From assembly GCF_014306625.1 (NCBI RefSeq), contig NZ_JACRYL010000029.1:1-48728 (forward strand): a stretch of 48,728 bases of DNA, in the 5' to 3' direction. Under the pieces are notes generated by a model. That model ran no database searches and was not told the DNA's origin. It worked only from the letters and a program-made list of their open reading frames with translations. A program made the translations under genes and the position numbers. This stretch comes from Pedobacter fastidiosus. GTDB taxonomy: Bacteria > Bacteroidota > Bacteroidia > Sphingobacteriales > Sphingobacteriaceae. The stretch's first letter is position 1. Each line of letters starts with the position of its first letter. Positions 15,762 to 25,542 of the stretch are shown here, piece after piece.

Positions 15762-18700
15762 TTATCTATTATCTCTAATTATTGAAATTGTTCCTCTGAT
15801 CAATCCAATACCTTTACCAAGATCAATCACATAAATATATGCGCCTTCTGCTAATGGCATTCCGTTGTATGTACCGTCCCAGTTATTTTGATAACCTTTA
15901 GCGCCATAAACCTTCCTACCTGCTCTGTCATAAATATTTACATCATTGTTTGGATAATAGTCGATGTTCTTAACTACCCACGTATCATTCTTACCATCAC
16001 CATTTGGTGTAACTACGTTGTTAGGCAACAGTTTCAAATCATCCGTTACGTTAATCGTAATCTGCATAACCTCACTACAGCCACTTGCGTTTGTTGCAGT
16101 TACGGTGTAAGTGGTCGTCTGTTTTGGTCTAACCCTAAGCGAAGCAGTATTTTGTCCGCTTAATATATCGCCACCTGTCCAGCTGTAACTTACTCCTCCT
16201 GTTGCGGTTAAGATTGCAATATCTCCTTTAGAAATATCTAAACCTAAATCACTATTTAAACTCACTATAGGCATAGCATTTACCACTATTGATGTTGTGG
16301 CCACCGCAGTGATTGATCCATCTTGATAGGTGTAGGTTACCGTGTAACTACCTGGAGTACTCGAACTTAAGTTGATTGTACCTGTAGAAGAATTGATTTT
16401 TAAACCCGTTCCATTTACAGTGTAAATTCCACTTGCAGGACCCGTTCTCAAAACATCTGTAGAACCTGTAGCACAATATTCTGGTTTTCCATAACCAATT
16501 GTTGCTGGTGTAGAGTTTATCTTAATTGTTGTGCTTGTAGTATTTGTACAGGTACCGTTACTAAATGCATAGGTTATGGTATAGGTTTGATTAGGCGTAC
16601 TTGACCCTAAATTTACCGCACCAGTAGTTGCATCAATACTTAAGCCTGAAGGACTTGCACTATAAGTTCCTCCTGCTTGACCAGTTTGAGTAACGGCTGT
16701 TGTTCCAGTTGCTTGATATTGAGCAGATGGATACGAAATTGTAGCCGTTGGTGTTGCTGGTTGTGCATTAATAACAATGCTTGTTGCATTACTTATGCAG
16801 CCACTAGCATTTTTAGCCGTAATTGTATGTGTACCCGTTGCTAAACCTGCATAGGCTAGCGTAGCAACATATGCTGAACCATCTATACTATAAGTGTTTC
16901 CAGAAACCGGTGTGATGTTGATACTTCCTGTTGCTAATGCGCAGGTTGGCTGTGCGGTTACCGCTACCGTTGGTGCTGCTGGTGCCGAAGGTGCAGAATT
17001 GATGGTTACCGAGGTTGCTGTTGAAATACAGCCCCCCGAACTTTTAGCCATTACACTATGCGATCCTACTGTTAAACCTGTATAAGTTGCCGTTGCCGAA
17101 TATGCGCCACCGTCTAAACTATAGGTTTCGCCAGTTACTGTAGTAATGGCAATACTGCCTGTTCCTACCGTACAAGTTGGCTGCGTTGCAGTTAAAACCG
17201 GTGCTGTTGGCGCTGAAGGCGCAGCGTTGATGGTTACCGAAGTTGCTGTTGAAATACAACCCGCTACATTTTTAGCCGTTACACTATGTGATCCTACAGT
17301 TAAACCTGTATAAGTTGTGGTTGCCGAATAAGATCCGCCATCTAAGCTATAAGTTAAACCAGTTACAGCAGTAATACTGATACTTCCCGAACCTACAGCG
17401 CAGGTTGGCTGTGCCGTTACCGCTACCGTTGGTGCTACTGGTGCCGAAGGCGCAGCGTTAATAGTTACCGAAGTTGCTGTTGAAATACAACCCGCTACAT
17501 TTTTAGCCGTTACGCTATGCGATCCTACAGTTAAACCTGTATAAGTTGTGGTTGCCGAATAAGCTCCGCCATCTACACTATAAGTTAAACCAGCTACAGC
17601 AGTAATGCTGATGGTTCCAGAGCCTACAACACAGGTTGGCTGTGCCGTTACCGCTACTGTTGGTGCTGCTGGTGCCGAAGGCGCAGCATTGATGGTTACC
17701 GAAGTTGCCGATGAAATACAGCCACCCGCACTTTTAGCGGTTACATTGTGTAAACCTGCTGTCAAACCTGTATAAGTTGCCGTTGCCGAATAAGCGCCGC
17801 CATCTAAACTGTAGGTTTCCCCGGTTACTGTAGTAATGGTTAGACTACCCGTCCCTACTGTACAAGTTGGTTGCGTTGCATTTGCAACCGGTGCGGTTGG
17901 GGCCAATGGTGCAGCATTAATGGTTACCGAAGTTGCAGTTGAGATACAACCATCCACACTTTGAGCCGTGATACTGTGCGAACCTGAAGTTAAACCTGTA
18001 TAAGTAGTCGTTGCCGAATAAGCATTTCCATCTACACTATAAGTTTCTCCGGTTTTTGCTGTAATGCTAATGGAGCCTGTACCTACCGCACAGCTTGGCT
18101 GTGCCGTTACCGCTACCGTTGGTGCAGTTGCACCCACTGGTGCAGCATTAATGGTTACCGTAGTAGGTGCTGAGGTACAGCCTGAACCATTTTTAGCAAT
18201 TACACTGTGCGAACCTGCTGTTAAACCTGTGTAAGATGTGGTTGCCGAATAAGCGCCACCATCTAAACTATAAGTTAAACCAGTTACAGCCGTAATGCTG
18301 ATGATTCCAGTTGCCACGCTACAATCAGGTTGTCCTGTTACGATTACCGTTGGCGCTGCTGGAGCAGCTGGTGCAGCATTAATCGTCACCGAAGTTGGTA
18401 CAGATAAACATCCGTCGATACTTTTTGAAGTTACACTATGCGAACCTACAGTTAAACCTGCATAAGTTGTTGTTGTTGAATAAGCACCACCATCTACGCT
18501 ATACGTTTCGCCGGTTACTGTGGTAATACTTATGGTACCCGTAGCAACAGTACATGTTGGTTGTACGGTTACAGTTACCACAGGAACAACCGCCTCCACT
18601 TTGGCGGGGCTAATGTTAAATGAAGTTGCTGTAGAAGTACAACCACCTGCAGTTTTTGCAGTTACATTGTGCGAACCTGGTGTTAAACCACTATATATTG

Positions 18701-21700
18701 TAGTTGCAGAATATGCACCACCATCTAAACTGTATGTTTCGCCGGTTACAGCGGTTATGCTGATGCTTCCTGTAGGTGTACCGCATGTTGGTTGCGATAC
18801 TACATTAACTACAGGTGTAGCAGCCGCTGCTGGTGCAGCATTAATGGTTACCGAAGTTGCCGATGAAGTACAGCCACCTGCATTTTTAGCGATTACGGTG
18901 TGCGACCCTGGAGTTAATCCGTTGTAAGTTGTTGCTGCAGAATATGCACCGCCATCTACACTATAAGTTTCGCCGGTTACAGCAGTGATGCTAATAGAAC
19001 CAGTACCCACTGAACAGGTTGGCTGTGTAGCTACGGCTACCGTTGGTGCTGTTGGTGCGCCTGGCGCCGTATTAACTGTTACTGAAGTAGCAGTCGAAAT
19101 ACAACCATCTACACTTTTAGCAGTAACACTGTGCGAACCCGATGCTAAACCAGTATAAGTTGTAGTAGCAGCATAAGCACCACCATCTAAACTATAAGTT
19201 TCGCCGGTTTTTGCTGTAATGTTAATCGAACCTGTACCTACAGCGCAGGTTGGTTGTGCAGTTACCGCAACTGTAGGTGCAGTTGCAATTACTTTTGCAG
19301 CATCGATAGTTACTGAGGTAACTGCGGTACAAGTACCTGCATTTTTAGCCGTTACCGTGTGTGTTGAACCCGCAACTAAACCCGAATAGGTTAATGTGGT
19401 AGAATAAGCACCTCCATCTAGACTATAAGTTTCGCCAGTTACAGCGGTAATGGTTAAACTTCCCGTAGGAGTACCACAACTCGGTTGCGTTACCGCTACA
19501 GTTGGTTGAAGTGGCAAATCGTTTACAGTTACACTGGCCGTTGTAGTTGTTGGGCAAGAGCCATCAGTAAAAGTATAGGTTACCGTGTAAGTACCTGCAG
19601 CACTCGTAGCTAAATTTAACGCACCAGTATTGGCATCAATTGTTAAACCTGTAGGCAATGCACTGTAAGTACCACCTGTCGTTCCCGTCTGGGTAACTGC
19701 AGCCGTACCTGTTTTACATAAGTTTGCCGAATAAGCAATTGTAGCAACTGGTAGAGCCTTTAAATTAACGGATATATTTGATACCGTTGGCGTTGCACTA
19801 CATGCTGGGTTAACGATAGAAACTGAATAATTTAAGGTACCAACGGTTAGTGGATCTAAACTCACTTGTGGATTTTTCAATCCTTTGTAAGCTGGGTCTC
19901 CAACAGTATTTGAAATACCAGGACCACTCCAGTTATAGGTTATACCTGCACCCAGTGCATCTACATCCATTTGCATGGTTGCACCTACATATTTACATAC
20001 CGGAGCAGGACTCGCCTTGCCATCTACCCTTGCGGTAGGTGCAGCAGCTACGCCGATTTGCGTACTCTCGGTAATAATATTACCACAACCATCTTTTACT
20101 TTAAAATAATATGTTCCTTCACTTAAGCCTGTAAAGGTATTACCACTTTGGAAAGCTCCATAAGGATCGCCGATGTTATGCCCTCCAATGGCATATTCTA
20201 AAGTATTGCCGGGCGCTGGTGAAAGTGTGCTGGCCACAATGGTTAAGGTACCATTGGTTGCACCTGTAGTACATACATAACCACCAGTTGCTGACTTATT
20301 TATGCTTAAAACATTTGCTGCACTTAAAGTAACCGTTTGGGTTAATACATCGGTAGTGCCACCTTTAATCCTAATACCAAAAGTATAGTTACCATTGGTT
20401 AAACCGTTAAAGGGTAAGGAAGCGGTTGTACTGGCCAAATCTCTTGTTTGACCAACATTACTGGCAGAACCTGGTAAAATAATAACTTGATAAGCAGTCG
20501 CATCGTCAAAAATACCGTTCACCACATAATCAAACCCTCCGCAAATTGGGCTTATGGTATTACCTGTTAGGCTTGCCGTATAACCTAATACAGTTACATT
20601 TAGATTTTTTATACCGCAAACTGAAGTTAATTCTAATGTATAAGTTCCTTTAGGCCAATAATTAATTGGATCTGTAGAATTTACATTAGGCACAACCCAG
20701 TTACCACCTCCATCCAAAATGCCAGTTTTAATTGTACCAACCGGGACTAATGGACTACTCGAGCTTAAGACCTTAACACTAACTGGATCATTTGGTGCCC
20801 CAGGTGAAAAACTTAAGTCTAATTGACCATAATTTAATGCATTAAGATTACGGTATGGACCGAAATAAAATTGTGCTGGTGCAAAACTAGAAGTAGCTGA
20901 GATAGAAATATTTTGACCCGCATTTGACCATACTCCTGTGGTATACCCAGCACCATCAACATAGGTAAAATGATAGGTTGATCCAGGGGTAAACCCAGTA
21001 AATTGCTGAGTGACAGTAGTTTGAGTAACTGTAATAACATCAGCTGGATTCGATGTATTTGTGAACACGTAATTTACGGGCAAACAAGTTAATCCAGCCC
21101 CAAAACTTGCAACAACTGAAGCGTTTCCACTACAATTTTTTGCAGATAGTCTTGAAATTAACTTATTGTAGTTTATTATAGGAATTACTTTACTGTTACC
21201 ACATGCATCCATCAATACAACTGCTGTTGGAGTTGCAGTCAACTCATCAGCAAGTGCGGCCGCTCTATCAGCAGCCAATGGAGCTGTAACCTGCGAAGTT
21301 AAAGGCGAGAATCCTGCTCCTCCAACGTCAGGTCTTCCATCTCCAGTAATGTCCTGACCATATAACTGGTTTTGAAATCTTATTTTCCAGGTAAATTTCG
21401 CAGCATCAGAAGCTGAGATTGAAACCGAATTTGCAACATATTGCCATCCAAATTCCACTACCATTTTGAGCGTAGAATTACAATCATTAAAATTATTTCG
21501 AGAAAAATAGGCTACACTTCCAACTTTAATATCAGCTAAAGTAACTGTAGGGTCTGATATAGAAGTTGCTGCTGTGGTTGTAATACCGCAGTTATCAGTT
21601 ACACTAACAATATAATTTCCTTTAGGTAAAGCAGTTGTTGCTCCAAAAGTATAAGATGTCGCTGCAGTAGCCGCACTACTTTCTATAATCGTACTTGGGG

Positions 21701-22163
21701 AAGTTTGATTAGCAATCTTATAGATATAACTCGCCTTTCCACCGGTAACTGTTGTGGTTAACGTTGTACTTGTACTTACACAGGTTAAAACCTTAGTAGG
21801 TGTACTCACTACCATGTCGGCATACCCATTGGTTACCGTAATGGTACTGCTCGTGTAAACGGTACCGCCAAGGCTGGCCCTTGCATTTAAGGTGTAATTG
21901 CCATTAATTAAACTGGTAAACACATTGCTATTGGTGTAAACCGATGGGTTGCTGGCATCAGGTGCTACAACAGCCCCTGCTAAAAGCAATTGGTACTGAG
22001 GTGTTGCCCCGAGCCCTGTACTACTGGCCGTAATCGTACCACCAGATTTACAACCATTTGTTACTGCAGTACCGGTTACGGACTGTGCCTTTGCAAAATT
22101 CCCTACCCCCACAAGGGCCGAGAAAATGAGCAAGATTAAGAGATAAGTAAATTTTTGTTTCAT
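15762..22163 (-). CDS. Giant repeat adhesin with gliding-motility (CHU_C, T9SS type B) C-terminal domain
   Basis: A 2133-residue secreted protein. The signal peptide ends near residue 26 (FAKA|Q). Residues about 30-880 hold several Ig-like/PKD-like modules. Residues about 885-1800 hold twelve tandem repeats of ~77 residues, each with QPTC, TGETYSLDGGAYSAT, YTGLTxGSHSVTAK, a GC and SVTINA. Each repeat carries two Cys. Further Ig-like modules follow, and the C-terminal ~85 residues (PNNVVTPNGDGKNDTW, IYDRAGRKVY, NWDGTYNGMPLAEGAYIY) are the gliding-motility-associated domain that directs secretion and surface attachment through T9SS. Repeats 9 and 10 are almost identical. The PorP/SprF gene follows on the same strand. 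The long frames on the opposite strand are codon-bias shadows. Role inferred: surface adhesion or gliding. Confidence 0.92.
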   Translation of the reverse strand: MKQKFTYLLILLIFSALVGVGNFAKAQSVTGTAVTNGCKSGGTITASSTGLGATPQYQLLLAGAVVAPDASNPSVYTNSNVFTSLINGNYTLNARASLGGTVYTSSTITVTNGYADMVVSTPTKVLTCVSTSTTLTTTVTGGKASYIYKIANQTSPSTIIESSAATAATSYTFGATTALPKGNYIVSVTDNCGITTTAATSISDPTVTLADIKVGSVAYFSRNNFNDCNSTLKMVVEFGWQYVANSVSISASDAAKFTWKIRFQNQLYGQDITGDGRPDVGGAGFSPLTSQVTAPLAADRAAALADELTATPTAVVLMDACGNSKVIPIINYNKLISRLSAKNCSGNASVVASFGAGLTCLPVNYVFTNTSNPADVITVTQTTVTQQFTGFTPGSTYHFTYVDGAGYTTGVWSNAGQNISISATSSFAPAQFYFGPYRNLNALNYGQLDLSFSPGAPNDPVSVKVLSSSSPLVPVGTIKTGILDGGGNWVVPNVNSTDPINYWPKGTYTLELTSVCGIKNLNVTVLGYTASLTGNTISPICGGFDYVVNGIFDDATAYQVIILPGSASNVGQTRDLASTTASLPFNGLTNGNYTFGIRIKGGTTDVLTQTVTLSAANVLSINKSATGGYVCTTGATNGTLTIVASTLSPAPGNTLEYAIGGHNIGDPYGAFQSGNTFTGLSEGTYYFKVKDGCGNIITESTQIGVAAAPTARVDGKASPAPVCKYVGATMQMDVDALGAGITYNWSGPGISNTVGDPAYKGLKNPQVSLDPLTVGTLNYSVSIVNPACSATPTVSNISVNLKALPVATIAYSANLCKTGTAAVTQTGTTGGTYSALPTGLTIDANTGALNLATSAAGTYTVTYTFTDGSCPTTTTASVTVNDLPLQPTVAVTQPSCGTPTGSLTITAVTGETYSLDGGAYSTTLTYSGLVAGSTHTVTAKNAGTCTAVTSVTIDAAKVIATAPTVAVTAQPTCAVGTGSINITAKTGETYSLDGGAYAATTTYTGLASGSHSVTAKSVDGCISTATSVTVNTAPGAPTAPTVAVATQPTCSVGTGSISITAVTGETYSVDGGAYSAATTYNGLTPGSHTVIAKNAGGCTSSATSVTINAAPAAAATPVVNVVSQPTCGTPTGSISITAVTGETYSLDGGAYSATTIYSGLTPGSHNVTAKTAGGCTSTATSFNISPAKVEAVVPVVTVTVQPTCTVATGTISITTVTGETYSVDGGAYSTTTTYAGLTVGSHSVTSKSIDGCLSVPTSVTINAAPAAPAAPTVIVTGQPDCSVATGIISITAVTGLTYSLDGGAYSATTSYTGLTAGSHSVIAKNGSGCTSAPTTVTINAAPVGATAPTVAVTAQPSCAVGTGSISITAKTGETYSVDGNAYSATTTYTGLTSGSHSITAQSVDGCISTATSVTINAAPLAPTAPVANATQPTCTVGTGSLTITTVTGETYSLDGGAYSATATYTGLTAGLHNVTAKSAGGCISSATSVTINAAPSAPAAPTVAVTAQPTCVVGSGTISITAVAGLTYSVDGGAYSATTTYTGLTVGSHSVTAKNVAGCISTATSVTINAAPSAPVAPTVAVTAQPTCAVGSGSISITAVTGLTYSLDGGSYSATTTYTGLTVGSHSVTAKNVAGCISTATSVTINAAPSAPTAPVLTATQPTCTVGTGSIAITTVTGETYSLDGGAYSATATYTGLTVGSHSVMAKSSGGCISTATSVTINSAPSAPAAPTVAVTAQPTCALATGSINITPVSGNTYSIDGSAYVATLAYAGLATGTHTITAKNASGCISNATSIVINAQPATPTATISYPSAQYQATGTTAVTQTGQAGGTYSASPSGLSIDATTGAVNLGSSTPNQTYTITYAFSNGTCTNTTSTTIKINSTPATIGYGKPEYCATGSTDVLRTGPASGIYTVNGTGLKINSSTGTINLSSSTPGSYTVTYTYQDGSITAVATTSIVVNAMPIVSLNSDLGLDISKGDIAILTATGGVSYSWTGGDILSGQNTASLRVRPKQTTTYTVTATNASGCSEVMQITINVTDDLKLLPNNVVTPNGDGKNDTWVVKNIDYYPNNDVNIYDRAGRKVYGAKGYQNNWDGTYNGMPLAEGAYIYVIDLGKGIGLIRGTISIIRDNR
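16765..19515 (-). repeat. Twelve tandem ~230-bp repeats coding the adhesin stalk
   Basis: Repeats of about 77 codons. Most start at an APxAPxAP linker, contain QPTC, a YS(L/V)DGGAY motif and end at SVTINA. DNA identity is highest between 17220 and 17700, pointing to recent duplication or gene conversion. Copy number could vary between strains or be miscounted in assembly. Confidence 0.88.
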
Positions 22164-22511
22164 AACGTTAAATAAATTGCATTGATGTTTTCATGATGTA
22201 ATTAAGATAGTTTAGCTCGTTTTTAGAGTATTTTTTGGCTACGTGGAGGCGTATAAGAAAAGTACTTTTAAACGTTATCATCTTGATCAAGCAAAATTAT
22301 TGTAACTAACTGGCACAGAATAGCCATAAATGTGAAAACGAATACCCATATTTAGGGGTTTTTACACTTTTTTGCTCTATAACCGTATTATAAATAATAC
22401 TTATTTGATTAAATTTGTAAATAAACCACATTATGCTATTAGAAAATAGATAGATTAACAAAGCAGTCTTTAGAAGCAATTCTGTTATAACTTATACCAT
22501 AATAAAATTAA
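22164..22511. promoter_or_regulatory. Divergent control region between adhesin and kinase operons
   Basis: 348 bp without a gene, holding both outward promoters. On the plus strand TAAATTTG at 22410-22417 fits the TAnnTTTG element, about 95 bp before the first kinase. No equally good element was found for the adhesin on the minus strand. No clear operator palindrome is visible. Confidence 0.45.
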
Positions 22512-23924
22512 ATGCTGGCCCTCTTTAAGTTAGATGATCTTATTCCTTTTCTCTGTATCGGAGCAATAGCCATATCTGCAATTTATCATTGCAACTTATT
22601 TTATTTTAACCGAACAAAACTATTGGGCGTGTACAGCATTTACTTGGTACTTTGCCTATTATTTTTATTACAGGCAACAATTACGAGCAACAGGGTTGAA
22701 AATCCTCCAATTGTACCTCTTTTATTTTGTGCCTCTACCCTTTGGCTCTCCCACTTAATTTATATCTACTTTCTGCTCTTTACATTAAAAAAAAGGGAAA
22801 AGGAGTATTTGGTTATTAAATTTATTCGCAAAATCTGGATCGTTTTTATCCTGAGTACAATTTGCCACATATTTAATTTTTTGGGGCCATTAAAATATCA
22901 GGATATAGTTTGGTATTTCGCATTGATATTTGATAGCATTACACCGCTAAGTATTTTGATACTGACTTACTTACTATTTAAAGAAAAACGAGATGCTTTT
23001 AATTTAAATATTATCGTAGCAACCCTTTTTCTTATCCTATTTAACCTATTGGATGTTGTGTTTAGCTACGATATTATTGGAGCTTTTGAGATCCCGATAG
23101 ATTCACTTTCTTTTGTTGGGATGGGGTATTTTACGCAGGCTATATTTTTCTCCCTAGCGTTTAGTTTTAAGGTTAAAATGGAAGCTAAAGAAAATTTTCT
23201 AGCTAAAGAGAAGCTAACCCTACAAATTTTAAAATTAGAAACTGAAAGGAAAAAAGCAGCAGAAGTTCTGTTAAAACATGAATTTAACCTCCGTGAAGAA
23301 CGACACAAGACCATTATAGCGCAACGAAAAATCATTGCAAATGAACTTCAAGATAGCTTAACCGAGAGTTTGATGGCCGTAAAATATTTAGTAAATGATC
23401 AACATAAAAAAACACACTCTGCGCACGAAACCGAAAACCTTATAGAAATTGAAGAGGAAATTGATTTGATTTTTAACGATGCAAAAAACTTCAATAGCTT
23501 TTTAACTAATCAGGATCTATTTTACAGCAACTACGTATATGATATTGATGCTTATTTAAACAAAACAAAGTTGAGGTTTAAAAGCTTGAATTTAATTCGC
23601 ATCAACACAGATTATAATCCAGAACTTATAGAAAGTTTATTGCCAATAAACATTTCGGAATGTGTATATCTCTGCATTAAAGAATGTTTAACTAATATTA
23701 TAAAGCATGCCGATGCTACAGATGTTTTGATCTCGATTTTATTTGAAAATAGCTTTTGCAACTTAACCGTAGCCGACAACGGAAAAGGAATAGCGCCAAA
23801 TCGCATACAAGAAGGTGTTGGGCTTAATAACCTAAAACTTCGGGTTAAAGACCTAAATGGCGAATTCAGCATCGCAAACAATTCGCCAGGAAGTTTAATC
23901 TGCATTAAGTTGCCACTAAATTAA
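22512..23924 (+). CDS. Seven-helix HisKA_3-type histidine kinase with Gln in place of the phosphoacceptor His
   Basis: 470 residues. About seven hydrophobic helices fill residues 8-220, then a charged coiled coil (222-275), a HisKA_3-like dimerisation helix and a HATPase_c domain (375-470). The ATP-binding boxes are intact: N box Glu391...Asn395 with His399 (KECLTNIIKHA), G1 box DNGKG at 422-426 and G2 box GVGLNN at 435-440. The phosphoacceptor position, normally ELHD, reads ELQD: Gln280, codon CAA at 23349-23351. It therefore should bind ATP but cannot phosphorylate itself on that His. The next gene, 8 bp downstream, is a paralogue with His at the same residue number. The two are probably translated together and may heterodimerise. 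It is divergent from the adhesin gene. Confidence 0.85.
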   Translation: MLALFKLDDLIPFLCIGAIAISAIYHCNLFYFNRTKLLGVYSIYLVLCLLFLLQATITSNRVENPPIVPLLFCASTLWLSHLIYIYFLLFTLKKREKEYLVIKFIRKIWIVFILSTICHIFNFLGPLKYQDIVWYFALIFDSITPLSILILTYLLFKEKRDAFNLNIIVATLFLILFNLLDVVFSYDIIGAFEIPIDSLSFVGMGYFTQAIFFSLAFSFKVKMEAKENFLAKEKLTLQILKLETERKKAAEVLLKHEFNLREERHKTIIAQRKIIANELQDSLTESLMAVKYLVNDQHKKTHSAHETENLIEIEEEIDLIFNDAKNFNSFLTNQDLFYSNYVYDIDAYLNKTKLRFKSLNLIRINTDYNPELIESLLPINISECVYLCIKECLTNIIKHADATDVLISILFENSFCNLTVADNGKGIAPNRIQEGVGLNNLKLRVKDLNGEFSIANNSPGSLICIKLPLN

Positions 23925-23932
23925 ATTAAATA

Positions 23933-25327
23933 ATGCTATCTCAATATACTTTAGAATCACTAATTCCAATTTTCGCAATCGGCGCACTGCTGCTCGCTGC
24001 AATTTATCATACCAGTCTATTTTATTTCAATAGGGAAAAATTAATCGCCAATTATACCATTTATTTATGGTTCTCCTTAAGTTACATGTTAATAGTTTGC
24101 TCTACAACCCTTACCAATTTATACAATACCAGCTCAATCCAATACATTCTTAGTACAATAATCTATTGGCTTTCGTTATTGGCTTATTTAAAGTTTATTT
24201 TAATTGCCAATGAAAACACTAAAACCAATGCGCTTATCGTTTATAAAATTGCAAGGAAAACCTACTTGCTTACACCAATTTACATTTTTGTGCGTTTCCC
24301 CGAGTTGTTGTTTTCTCCAAAAATTCAAGAAATTATATTGCTCTATGGTACCATTTTAGATGTTTACCTTTTCGGAATTTTTCTTTGCCTATTGTATTTC
24401 CTCATCAAAGAAAAACTCGATAGTTATCACAATTACATCATTATTGGCACCATTGCCATGCTGATTACCAGTATCCTTAATTCCATTACTTACTATGCGC
24501 ATGGTTATATTTTAGGCTTAAATCATATCTCATACACCGGTTTAGGTTGCTTTTTAGATGTAATCTTCTTCTCTGCCGCCGTAGGCTATAAAATGAGAAC
24601 AGATTCCCAACAGAAATATCGGGATCTGGAAATTCTGATTCAACAGCAAATTGCCTACGAAATTGAAAAAGAAAAAGCTGCAGAAATATTATTGATTAAC
24701 GATTTAGAGTTATCAACCGAACGGAGCAAAGTTACCCTAGAACAACGTGCGTATGTTGGGAGGGCTTTACATGATGACTTAAGCAGCGACTTGGCCGCAT
24801 TAAAATATTTGATTAGCAATAAAGTTAAAAAAACCACTACACCAACCGAAATTAATGCACTTAAAGGTATTGAAGAAGAGGTGAATAGCATTTACGAGGA
24901 AACGAGAAGTTTAAGTCACCAATTGATAGAAAACGATAATTTTGATGGCGGTTTTACGTACGACATTGCAGACTATCTAATTAAAATACAGCAACATTTT
25001 CTAGATTTCAATATCATAGAAATAAAATCAGATTATGATGCGCTGTTAGTTAAAACCAATTTAACGCCTTTATTAAATAAGCTGATCTGCAACTTTATTA
25101 GGGAAGTAATCTCAAATGTAGTCAAGTTTACAAATGCCAATACCGCCCACATTTCCATCCATTTTGAGCAGGAGAACTGCATAATTTTTATTCAGGATAA
25201 TAGCACCAATAAAATCGATCCTTTTGATTTTCTGGCCAATATTACAAACCCAAAGGGGATTATTAATATGGAAACCGATATTAATCTTACAAATATTAGG
25301 GCTTCTATTTCGTTAAAGATTGAATGA
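23933..25327 (+). CDS. Seven-helix HisKA_3-type histidine kinase with phosphoacceptor His but degenerate ATP-binding domain
   Basis: 464 residues, collinear with the preceding kinase from Met1 (LESLIPIFAIGAL versus LDDLIPFLCIGAI) through seven hydrophobic helices, coiled coil and dimerisation helix. The acceptor His280 is present in RALHDDL, codon CAT at 24770-24772. In the ATPase domain Glu391 and Asn395 of the N box remain, but His399 is Phe. The G1 box DNGKG is DNSTN at 422-426, and the G2 glycines are largely lost (NPKGIINM). ATP binding is doubtful. Paired with its neighbour it supplies what that one lacks, which suggests trans-phosphorylation in a heterodimer. The start follows the upstream stop by 8 bp. 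No terminator is obvious before the repeats. Confidence 0.85.
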   Translation: MLSQYTLESLIPIFAIGALLLAAIYHTSLFYFNREKLIANYTIYLWFSLSYMLIVCSTTLTNLYNTSSIQYILSTIIYWLSLLAYLKFILIANENTKTNALIVYKIARKTYLLTPIYIFVRFPELLFSPKIQEIILLYGTILDVYLFGIFLCLLYFLIKEKLDSYHNYIIIGTIAMLITSILNSITYYAHGYILGLNHISYTGLGCFLDVIFFSAAVGYKMRTDSQQKYRDLEILIQQQIAYEIEKEKAAEILLINDLELSTERSKVTLEQRAYVGRALHDDLSSDLAALKYLISNKVKKTTTPTEINALKGIEEEVNSIYEETRSLSHQLIENDNFDGGFTYDIADYLIKIQQHFLDFNIIEIKSDYDALLVKTNLTPLLNKLICNFIREVISNVVKFTNANTAHISIHFEQENCIIFIQDNSTNKIDPFDFLANITNPKGIINMETDINLTNIRASISLKIE

Positions 25328-25424
25328 TTTTGGTTTGAATTGGATTGATACATTGTTTTAAACGAAAAAAGACACAAAAGAAATTGTAAGCGATACGTCT
25401 TATTTATAAAAGACAATCATTCTC

Positions 25425-25507
25425 CCGCAGGCGTAATTAATGCAGAGCAAAATCCACCCTAAGCATTAAGATTCCCATCCGATAGCTATCGGATCAAGCT
25501 GAGAATG
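25425..25507. repeat. Most complete copy of the palindromic repeat family
   Basis: From ATTCTCCCGCAGGCG through GCATTAAGATTCCCATC, the 18-bp perfect palindrome ATCCGATAGCTATCGGAT, and TCAAGCTGAGAATGAC. In this family the left end GTCATTCTC and right end GAGAATGAC are exact inverted repeats, so the complete unit looks like a roughly 90-110 bp palindromic element. The cluster at 11040-12096 lacks the inner palindrome. Confidence 0.7.
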
Positions 25508-25542
25508 ACGGCCGCTTTAATAGCGAGTTGCCTACTCATGCC

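Noticed and set aside
18520..18927. Long plus-strand open frame inside the adhesin repeats
   Set aside because: It is antisense to the adhesin and repeats with the same period; it lacks an independent start signal and is explained by codon bias of the repeats.
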